Positions 1 through 7,200 of a stretch of 13,279 nt of DNA are shown here, piece after piece. The notes below the pieces were generated by a model. The model did not search any database, was not told the DNA's origin, and was given only the letters and a program-made list of their open reading frames with translations. The stretch covers positions 1 through 13,279 of the forward strand of contig DBRK01000003.1 of assembly GCA_002306315.1 (NCBI GenBank), in the 5' to 3' direction. The first letter of the stretch is position 1, and each line of letters opens with the position of its first letter. The translations under genes and the position numbers were made by a program. This DNA comes from Patescibacteria group bacterium UBA1370 (GTDB lineage: Bacteria > Patescibacteriota > Microgenomatia > UBA1400 > PJMF01).

Positions 1-24
1 CTCTAGCCACTGAGCTATTCCCGC
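1..24 (-). tRNA. tRNA 5' fragment, probably tRNA-Gly
   Basis: Read on the minus strand from base 24 down to base 1, the sequence starts GCGGGAATAGCTCAG and continues into a D-loop (GTGGCTAGAG). This is a classic tRNA 5' acceptor strand, positions 8-9, D-stem and D-loop. The start equals that of typical bacterial tRNA-Gly(GCC). The anticodon and the 3' half lie beyond the left edge, so the isoacceptor is inferred from the acceptor stem only; another tRNA with the same acceptor strand cannot be excluded. Confidence 0.85.
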
Positions 25-38
25 TCTAATCAGTGCGT

Positions 39-44
39 ATTGTA
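39..44 (-). promoter_or_regulatory. candidate -10 box for the tRNA gene
   Basis: On the minus strand this reads TACAAT, one mismatch from TATAAT. It ends 14 nt before the tRNA 5' base, which would give a leader of roughly 9 nt, normal for a tRNA transcript. No good -35 hexamer is visible at 16-18 nt upstream, so the call rests on one box and its position. Confidence 0.35.
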
Positions 45-63
45 CACCACCTAAACCCAAATT

Positions 64-249
64 GTGAATATGATAACCATACCTTATACTTGGCGTATGT
101 CATCATATTTGCAGTCTCCGGAATTCAAGCGCGCCAGCACCAACGCAGCTGATAGCAGTCTCAAGCTAATTTTTAAATGGATTGCTATAGGTATTGCCGG
201 TCTGTTTAATTTTGTCAGATCGATGTTGAGGATGGTAATAGGGAAGTAG
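64..249 (+). CDS. small hydrophobic membrane-associated protein, function unknown
   Basis: This is an ORF of 61 codons from GTG at 64. In-frame ATGs at 70 and 97 are alternatives, and the 51-residue product from 97 (MSSYLQSPEFKRAS...) looks the most natural. The N-terminal part is polar, followed by a hydrophobic stretch (LIFKWIAIGIAGLFNFV) and a basic end (RSMLRMVIGK). This suggests a single membrane-spanning or membrane-lying helix with a positive C-terminus. I do not recognise a named family. Support for a real gene comes from the following gene, whose start lies only 6 nt after this stop, and from an AGGGAAG-like ribosome site inside its last codons. No clear Shine-Dalgarno precedes any candidate start of this ORF, so the start is uncertain. 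Confidence 0.55.
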   Translation: MNMITIPYTWRMSSYLQSPEFKRASTNAADSSLKLIFKWIAIGIAGLFNFVRSMLRMVIGK

Positions 250-255
250 TCACCA

Positions 256-1089
256 GTGCTACAATGCATCAGGGTGAATAATAGATTAGCCAAGCTACTA
301 GTTATACCTATTCTGATTACATTTGTGATTTCCGTAGCAGCAACCTTTTACATGGGCAAAAAAGCGCCAACTCCCTCTCCAAGTTATTCGGAACCTCCTC
401 CGGCTACCGGTATGGATAAAAACATCACTAGCACCAGCAATAGTGCTGATACGGTAATTGCGCAGCCTACCCCAACCCCTACACCTACTCCAACTCAACC
501 TCCTTTTAACCAACAAAATGAATATAAGGAAGTAACAGCCAGCATTTTCTGGATCGGTGAAAAATCCGATGAGAGCAATAACCACATTCCGAACGACAAG
601 AGTGCCTGGGACTCAAACTGGCAGCAGAACTACGGTGGCGTGGATGACCCGGATGACCGCTGTGGATTTTTACCCTGTAGCTTTACGCCCAAGGAGAATC
701 CCTTTTATTTTGCCCTGCCATACAACGATCTGGATAAGTCAGGCAACAGAAAAAGTTCAGCAGCAAAAATTCCCTGGTTCGAAGAATATCAGGATCAAAA
801 ATCCGTTCTCAAAAACCGCTGGGTAGAAATTGTCAGAGAAGGGCAGACCTGCTATGCCCAGTGGCAGGATGTTGGGCCGCTGGAGACAGATGACTTTGAT
901 TATGTGTTTGGCAGCAAACCGCCAAAGAATCAGTTTGGCGTTAAAGCTGGCATAGATTTGTCCCCAGCCATTAGAGATTGCCTGGGTATGAACGGTAACG
1001 ATAGAGTTTTCTGGAAATTTGTTAACGAAGATGAGGTGCCGCCCGGCCCATGGAAACAGATTGTCACTAATTCACCTGTTCGTTGGTAA
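256..1089 (+). CDS. membrane-anchored protein with RlpA-like double-psi beta-barrel domain
   Basis: The 277-residue product starts at GTG 256, preceded by AGGGAAG at 9-nt spacing; a second in-frame GTG at 274 would remove six residues. Residues 14-33 form an N-terminal membrane anchor. Residues about 38-85 are a Pro/Ser/Thr linker with a PTPTPT tract, and residues about 90-277 are an extracellular domain. Its C-terminal half reads like a double-psi beta-barrel as in RlpA and expansins: a QDVGP motif with Asp205 where RlpA-type enzymes have their catalytic Asp, then IDLSPA at 233-238 and a following leucine-glycine turn. Four cysteines (136, 141, 199, 242) fall in the extracytoplasmic part and could form two disulfides. 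By family analogy it binds or cleaves peptidoglycan or another glycan, but activity is inferred. It is probably co-transcribed with the small ORF upstream. Its 3' end overlaps the convergent glycosyltransferase gene by 23 bp. Confidence 0.8.
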   Translation: MLQCIRVNNRLAKLLVIPILITFVISVAATFYMGKKAPTPSPSYSEPPPATGMDKNITSTSNSADTVIAQPTPTPTPTPTQPPFNQQNEYKEVTASIFWIGEKSDESNNHIPNDKSAWDSNWQQNYGGVDDPDDRCGFLPCSFTPKENPFYFALPYNDLDKSGNRKSSAAKIPWFEEYQDQKSVLKNRWVEIVREGQTCYAQWQDVGPLETDDFDYVFGSKPPKNQFGVKAGIDLSPAIRDCLGMNGNDRVFWKFVNEDEVPPGPWKQIVTNSPVRW

Positions 1090-3436
1090 CCAAAGCTTCA
1101 TCAAAGTCGGGTATTGAGAAATGCTCTAAGCTGGCATCTCCACGCTTCATAACCTTATTCCAAAGCATACCGCTGCCTTCAATCACTCTGATAAGACTGG
1201 TGACAACCACATAATAAACCACTACCCGGTAAAACAGCCGTTGCAGCGGTAACCACAAAATCAATTTTCTCTTTTGCTTCTCTCCCAGAATTCCAAATAA
1301 AGCATAGATTAAATCGATAGCTGTAAATAACCCAAACAATAACAAGGTTTCGTTGGAGCGGTTAAACAAGATCCAACTGAATAACAAAATATCCATAATC
1401 GGATAAAGTAAGGGCAAAATTAAGGTGTAAACTAACGTGTTTGGCATAACCACCAAACCCAGCGACCCAGAAAATGGGTTCAGGAAATGCCATTTATGCT
1501 TAATGGTGCACTGGATGGTACCGAAGATCCAACGACTGCGCTGCTTAACAAAATCCCTCATTCTGAACGGAGTTTCCGTTAATGCAATCGCCCGCGGCTC
1601 GTACAAGATGCGTTTGCCGGCAGCAAGGACGGTAAGTGTCATGTCTTTGTCCTCAACCAAAGTGTCATCACTATATCCGCCAAGCTCCAGCAACAGCTTG
1701 GTGCGCCATGCGCCCACCGGGCCAGGCACGACCCCAATGGCATTGATGGCGCTGAATGCTAGCTTGTCAATATTTTGGGCAATGACGTATTCAAGATACT
1801 GAAAACTGGATATCAAGCTATTAGGCTGGGTAGCATAAATCTTTCCAGCTACGGCACCGACTGTGGGATCGCCAAGTGGCCTCACCAGATGATTAATAGT
1901 GTCTGGAGTAAAGATGGTGTCACCGTCCACAGCCACCGAAACACCATAGCGGGCGTGGCGCAGGCCGTTGTTGAGCGCAGCGGCTTTGCCGGAATTTTTT
2001 TGAGTGATTAAGTGAATCTTGCCCGGATACTTTTTCTGCAGCTTAAGCACCACTTTTTTAGTACCATCAGTCGAACCATCATCAACCACCAGCAGTTCCA
2101 GTCTGCGGCGGCGTGTCTGCAAAATACTGTCGATGGTAGCAGCAATGTTCTCTTCTTCGTTATAAGCGGGGACGATAACACTGACGCCGCCGCTCCAGTG
2201 GGTCTTGAATTCCTTCTTTTTTAACGATTTGATCATCAACATTATAAATATCATCACCAACCGCAATACCACCATAGCTATGATAATTTTACTTATCAGG
2301 GGAATATTCTGGTTGGTGACGGCAGAAATATCTATCAACAAGTTTTGACTAGCTTTCTCTAGCGGTTGTACCAGCGGGTGGGAAAAATGGCTAACTGTCG
2401 GCAGAACGACCCGGTCGTCGCCTTCGAACATCATGGCAATCCTTGATCTGGTTTCCGGCCCGACAAATCCTAGTTCAGACTCTAGTTGTTGGCCCCTCTG
2501 CCAACTCATTAAAGCCATGGCTGTGATCTCACCAAAATAGCCAGTCGGCTCATGCATGAAATATCCTTCACGCAGTAAATAAGTTTGCAATCTAGTAACA
2601 TCGCCATTGGTGTTTTCATCTGACATTCCCCTAGCCAAATCATTTGTTACCATCATTTCATCTGCTGAATTAAGACCGACAATTTCTGAAACCGTAGTAA
2701 AACGGTAGTCGCGGGCTTTGAGCTCCACAATTAACGTTTCCAAAGCCGGCAGCGTATACGGTCCTTCTGTGCCGTCATGCAAGAGAATGATGTGTCCAGA
2801 TTCTGCCGAATTCAGTACATTGGTAATAAGTTCGTCGGTACTGGAAACATCCCAATCTAGAGAGTCAATGTCGGCACCAACCGGAATATATCCTGCTTCC
2901 AAAATCCAGTCCAAAGCTGCACTACGTTCATCGTCCGGAACCGGATCCGAACCTATGTCCAACAAGAAAGGCGGGCGATACAGAAGTGTCTGTTCACCGG
3001 TTATATTGGCGATGATTTTATTAGTGACATCTAGCTCATACTTGACCCTGTCAGCTGAGGAATGCACGTTGCGTGAGTGGGAATAGGAATGGTTGCCAAT
3101 TTCATAGCCACTATCAGCTACAGTCTGAACAATATCAGGATGTTTCAGAGCCTGAGAACCGACAAAAAAGAATGTCGCAGGCACCTGCTGACGTTTAAGA
3201 ATTTCTAGAATCTGCAAAGTTTTTTCCGGATGAGGACCATCATCAAAGGTCAGTGCCACCGCCCGATCATACGCCATTACATTGTTATAATAATCATTGT
3301 TAACTGTAACCTCCGGCCGATCTGCAGTAACACTACTGACAAAATCTGCTCCTCCAAAGACGATAAACATGAAAAATGCTGCCACTGATAACCTGAAAAG
3401 AACTTTTCTCACGGCATGATGATATTTTTTTGACAT
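1067..3436 (-). CDS. polysaccharide deacetylase (NodB) / family 2 glycosyltransferase fusion
   Basis: This 789-residue bifunctional membrane protein starts at ATG 3436 and stops at TAG. Residues 12-30 are a first membrane helix. Residues about 57-255 are a NodB/CE4 deacetylase with all motifs intact: TFDDG (63-67, Asp65 and Asp66), HSYSH (116-120), RPPF (154-157), the D-x-D/DWD region (189-196) and LLHDG (218-222). Residues about 277-335 resemble a peptidoglycan-binding-like helical domain. A helix at 380-402 returns the chain to the cytoplasm. Residues about 416-640 are a processive GT2 domain with DDGSTD (452-457), DGD (504-506), EDKD (595-598) and QRSRW (632-636). Several C-terminal membrane helices follow (about 658-750). 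The layout fits a synthase that polymerises and exports a hexosamine-type polysaccharide, as PgaC/IcaA or hyaluronan synthases do, coupled to an outward-facing N-deacetylase as in PgaB/IcaB. The polymer identity is not shown by the sequence. No strong Shine-Dalgarno precedes the start. Confidence 0.93.
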   Translation of the reverse strand: MSKKYHHAVRKVLFRLSVAAFFMFIVFGGADFVSSVTADRPEVTVNNDYYNNVMAYDRAVALTFDDGPHPEKTLQILEILKRQQVPATFFFVGSQALKHPDIVQTVADSGYEIGNHSYSHSRNVHSSADRVKYELDVTNKIIANITGEQTLLYRPPFLLDIGSDPVPDDERSAALDWILEAGYIPVGADIDSLDWDVSSTDELITNVLNSAESGHIILLHDGTEGPYTLPALETLIVELKARDYRFTTVSEIVGLNSADEMMVTNDLARGMSDENTNGDVTRLQTYLLREGYFMHEPTGYFGEITAMALMSWQRGQQLESELGFVGPETRSRIAMMFEGDDRVVLPTVSHFSHPLVQPLEKASQNLLIDISAVTNQNIPLISKIIIAMVVLRLVMIFIMLMIKSLKKKEFKTHWSGGVSVIVPAYNEEENIAATIDSILQTRRRRLELLVVDDGSTDGTKKVVLKLQKKYPGKIHLITQKNSGKAAALNNGLRHARYGVSVAVDGDTIFTPDTINHLVRPLGDPTVGAVAGKIYATQPNSLISSFQYLEYVIAQNIDKLAFSAINAIGVVPGPVGAWRTKLLLELGGYSDDTLVEDKDMTLTVLAAGKRILYEPRAIALTETPFRMRDFVKQRSRWIFGTIQCTIKHKWHFLNPFSGSLGLVVMPNTLVYTLILPLLYPIMDILLFSWILFNRSNETLLLFGLFTAIDLIYALFGILGEKQKRKLILWLPLQRLFYRVVVYYVVVTSLIRVIEGSGMLWNKVMKRGDASLEHFSIPDFDEALVTNEQVN

Positions 3437-3517
3437 AAATAATTCAATCTCAGAAACGAAATCTGACTAGATAGCACAAGAAAATAGATTAACCCTTGCT
3501 GATAGTGCTAGAAAATT

Positions 3518-3523
3518 ATTATA
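3518..3523 (-). promoter_or_regulatory. candidate -10 box for the deacetylase/glycosyltransferase gene
   Basis: A perfect TATAAT lies on the minus strand about 80 nt upstream of the ATG at 3436, in an AT-rich gap of 161 bp. A -35 match at 17-18 nt spacing is poor (TATCAG/ATCAGC), so the promoter would be weak or activator-dependent. It implies that this gene can be transcribed apart from the TPR gene upstream of it. Confidence 0.4.
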
Positions 3524-3532
3524 GGTACCTAT
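3521..3532. promoter_or_regulatory. 12-bp perfect palindrome, possible operator
   Basis: ATAGGTACCTAT equals its own reverse complement. It overlaps the upstream half of the -10 box at 3518-3523 and extends into the -10/-35 spacer. TTATT on the left and TAATAA on the right extend the symmetry with a 2-bp offset. A dimeric regulator could bind here and block RNA polymerase. No regulator gene is visible in the window, so the function is inferred from position and symmetry alone. Confidence 0.35.
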
Positions 3533-3597
3533 GGTAATAAGCTGATAATTAATATGTAAGTGAATGATGAAAGTTTATATAAATATTAGTCTTTATC

Positions 3598-4278
3598 TCA
3601 AACCTCTTCTAGCATTTTCAATGCTGTGGCGTTACCCGGAGCAAATTCCAATAAATCATTTAGTACTTCAACTGCTTCCGATTCTCTGTTCAAACGCCGA
3701 TAATGCTTTGCAAGAAGAATGTATAAATTCTCTTCTTCAGGATTTTGTTCGATCGCTTCTTTAAAGACCTGCAAACCCGCTTCTGAATCCTGCAAATCAT
3801 AAAGATATGCATGAGCCTTGTTGATATAGGCATTTAGATTTTCAGGATTGTTGGCAATCGCTGATGAGTAGGCATCTATCGCCTTTTGGTATTCTTTTTC
3901 TTTCCGATAAAGATTGCCTAGATGATTATAGGCACGGTCATCCTTGTTGTTGAGTTCCAATAAACGATTCAGGGCCGCTATTGCATCCGGATGCTGGGTA
4001 ACATAAAGAGCGTATGCATAATCCTTGTTGAGTAAAATATCATCAGGGTTTTTCTCAAGTTTTGATTTTAATTCCGAAACGGAATTCTTATAATCCCTCA
4101 GTGCTTTCTCTCCCGGAGTGAGGCGGGATTTGGAAAAATAATAAAATGTACCCGCTGCAATCATGACGATAGCCACTATCAACACACTAAGAAGAATGAA
4201 AGTTCTGTTATTAGATTTATTTTCTCTGTGCATTTCTGTCAGACCCAATCGCCTAGAATATTGATTTAAATAATGCAA
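3598..4278 (-). CDS. membrane-anchored TPR-repeat protein
   Basis: The 226-residue product has one N-terminal membrane helix (residues about 27-48), a short charged stretch, then about four tetratricopeptide repeats at residues 82-110, 116-146, 150-180 and 185-214. These show the usual small/aromatic pattern, for example AYNHLGNLYRKEKEYQKAI and the closing NP turns. TPR arrays are protein-interaction scaffolds, and the helix places this one on the outer face of the cytoplasmic membrane. The start at ATG 4278 has a GGAA six nt upstream and overlaps the giant gene's end by 26 bp, suggesting translational coupling. ATG at 4233 gives a more conventional N-terminus (MHRENKSNNR) but no good ribosome site; both are possible. 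It stops with TGA. It probably shares an operon with the giant gene and may help assemble or retain that protein. Confidence 0.85.
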   Translation of the reverse strand: MHYLNQYSRRLGLTEMHRENKSNNRTFILLSVLIVAIVMIAAGTFYYFSKSRLTPGEKALRDYKNSVSELKSKLEKNPDDILLNKDYAYALYVTQHPDAIAALNRLLELNNKDDRAYNHLGNLYRKEKEYQKAIDAYSSAIANNPENLNAYINKAHAYLYDLQDSEAGLQVFKEAIEQNPEEENLYILLAKHYRRLNRESEAVEVLNDLLEFAPGNATALKMLEEV

Positions 4279-7200
4279 TTATTGAGTTCCATATCCTGGT
4301 AAGTAGATTCACTTTTTCAGTTTGCGTTGCCGCTGACTCATTATTTTGAACGGATGGTTGAAGTGACGGCCGACTTTCTTCCTGCGACTTTTGATCGGAT
4401 TCATTTCCTGAGCGAGGTATTATATCAGCTATTTGGTCAAAAGTGTCAACAACATTTTGATCTTGCTCAACTAACACATCTTGCATATTTTCTGACTCCT
4501 GAGGAACAACTTCGATAAATGGCTGTGAGGTTCTACTTTGCGCCATATCATCACTATGATATTCAGTCTTCTGCCAGAAGAACCTTGGTGTCTTGACTAA
4601 ATAAGATGAACTGTAACCGGTATAGGCACACTGATTATTGGCTTTGACTCTGAAGTAATATTGAGTATTTGAGTCGAGATCAGAAATTTTGTATTTGACC
4701 ATGCCTGACGAGTAACCCTGTTCGAACGCAACAGCAAAGCGCTCCTCCTCAGGACTGAATCCATAACCAACCGTATATCCTGTTACCTGGCCGGATGCAG
4801 GCTCAATATACAGTGTGGCAGAATTTGTCTTTGTCTCGATTAGCGCAATCTTTGGTGTTGAAGCCGGCGGTTCCAGCGAACACCGTCCTGAACTACTGCT
4901 TGAGCCAGCAGAGTGATTGTCTGTGGCGGCAAGTGCCTGCAACTCGCCAAACAAAGCAAATGTCGAGAAGTGTGTAGTGGTACAAGATACTGTCCTCGCT
5001 GTGAAGTTTCTTTGACAATCACTTAACATCTGCCACTCTGTGCCTGACCATGTAAAGATTGCTAAAGTACTTTCCTCAAAGTTTGCGATGTGATTGGCAC
5101 CATACTGCATAGTAATGGTAATCGGCAAATCAAAGGTGTTTACTTCTTCCTGGGTGTCAACCAAGGCTTTGATCTCCACTATCAATCCTCCCACTGCGCC
5201 TGAGTTAACCGTAGGCAGAGGCAACTGCGAAAGAATATTAGCTTGATTTAAACGTTTAATTTGATATATCAACTGACCAAAGCTACCAGTTGCTCCTGCC
5301 GGCTGATCAATCGTAACTTTTCTTGAGGAGGACATTACTAACTCGGTGGTGCTGTCCTGATCCGTCAGCAGCAACTCTGTGTTTGTCTCATGGACACTCG
5401 CGTCGGCATCACATCCAGTCGTCACAAAACTAAACTCATTGCTGATCTGAACTTGTTCTTCTGCGTCCTCTGATCTCACTCTCGCTACATATTTTGTACA
5501 GGGAACCAGGTTTGTGAGTTGCATGGAATGCGACAGTACCCGCGGCGAAATATCTGATTCAGCTGTTTGTACCTCACTTGTTGAAAGCAGACCATAAGCA
5601 ACCTGACTTGAAGCGAGCACATTTGTATTCCAGCTGATAGTGGCTGTATTTGGCTGACGCTCGATTGAGACCGCGCTGATATTCAGCGGCGGCGTTGGAG
5701 TTGGTGTTGGTTCCGGGGTAGGTGACGGGATAGGTGTAGGCGTGGGAGTCGGCGTCGGGGTCGGTGTTGGTGTCGGATCCGGGGTGGGAGTAGGTGTGGG
5801 AGTTGGCTCCTCGGTGGGATCAGGGGATGGTGAAGGTGTTGGAGTTGGTTCTGGAGTCGGAGAAGGATCTTCTGTTGGATCAGGAGAAGGTGACGGGGTG
5901 GGGGTAGGCTCTGGGGTTGGCGATGGTTCCTCGGTTGGATCAGGTGATGGTGTTGGAGTTGGTTCTTCGGTGGGATCAGGGGATGGTGTTGGGGTCGGCG
6001 TGGGGCTTGGAGGCTGCTCATCGGTAGAATCAACCATAAAGGCTATATCATGAGTCAGTCCGGTAAAGTCATCTTGCACGGGTGATAAGACATCGCCGAT
6101 ACCTACTTCTAAGACTCCAGACTCATTGGCCTGAACTACTTCCACGTCTAGGATTTGATCTTGCTCATTTGGTTGGTAGGGATCCCACCAAGAAATCTGG
6201 TAATTAGCTTCTGGAGTAAAGCCGGGAATTACTATTAGACCCACCTCCGACTCAGCAATCACCTCACCATTTGGACCCAACCCCGTCCGATTTCCCCAAT
6301 TATGATCCTGGTGCTGCACCCAAACATGGGCTCTCTCATTAACTAAATCCTTTTGACCTAATATCCGGAAATTTTCATTTGTACTAGAGGCATCAACGTC
6401 CTCATAGTGGCCATTTGCCAAGGGAATTTGAGAAATGAAGTTGTAAAAAGGTTTGAATTTGTCCCGGTGATCTATTTGACCATTGTATATTACCTGTTCT
6501 GTGTACCAGTTAGATGCGTCATACATTCCTCCGGAGTTAATTTGTCCCCATACGAAGTGGTGTAGCCAGAGCCCTTCTTCGTCATCCAGTAATACCGTAG
6601 AGTATGGGCCTGTTCCTGTTTCGGTAAAGCCTGATTCTCCGCGAATCACGGGTTTTCCAGTCCCATATTGCTGCTTTGCACCAATAGCCATGCTTAATTT
6701 AACAGTACCTGCAGCCGGATCAAAGAAATCATCTTTGTTGCCAATGGGCAACGAGGCACCATTTACACCCACACTGAAATCCTGAAGCCGGGGTACGTAG
6801 CGGTGAATGTCAGCAAAATCAATGTTCGGATAGTCACTGCTGCCCCAGAAATCAATCTGAGGGAAAGTTACCCCTCCAGGCGTGAAATTGGAGGTAGAAA
6901 CCATGTGTGCATCTGGGAATTCTGCTTCACAGGCATGTGTGGAAGGATTTGCAGCTATATCGAAAACTGAGCACTTCATATACTTGCCGAACTCATCAGC
7001 CATTACGTAATGGCGGGAGTCATTGGGATCGCCTTCATTCATCATTTCCCAGGAATGAATGTTGGTAGAATACCCCCAGCGTGCCTGTGCATAGCGCCAC
7101 CAGGCTTGTTGCAGCCACCGGACTCTGGTGACAGAACGACCTGTTCCATAGAAATTAATCGGGTCATAATCCGTCCCAACAGTGCCATCAGCTTCCATTC

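Noticed and set aside
84..293. Minus-strand ORF of 69 codons opposite the small membrane ORF
   Set aside because: The plus-strand ORF has hydrophobic-helix logic, operon spacing and a downstream partner; the antisense frame shows no family features and runs across the start of the next gene.
3541..3597. Terminator hairpin after the TPR gene
   Set aside because: Only an AT-rich imperfect pairing (AAAG ... CTTT) is present, with no GC stem and no U-run, so it is not supportable.
3598..3600. UGA recoded as glycine, as in Gracilibacteria or Absconditabacteria
   Set aside because: The frame of about 9 kb contains no in-frame TGA, which would be very unlikely if TGA encoded Gly. TGA is read here as the stop of the TPR gene, and reading through would add only four residues.
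5683..6033. Minus-strand ORF rich in His, Pro, Gln and Leu
   Set aside because: Out-of-frame shadow of the linker, with no independent start signal.
5742..6053. Plus-strand ORF encoding a Gly-Val repeat protein
   Set aside because: It is the exact antisense of the Pro-Thr linker; Gly-Val is simply what the complement of Pro-Thr codons encodes.
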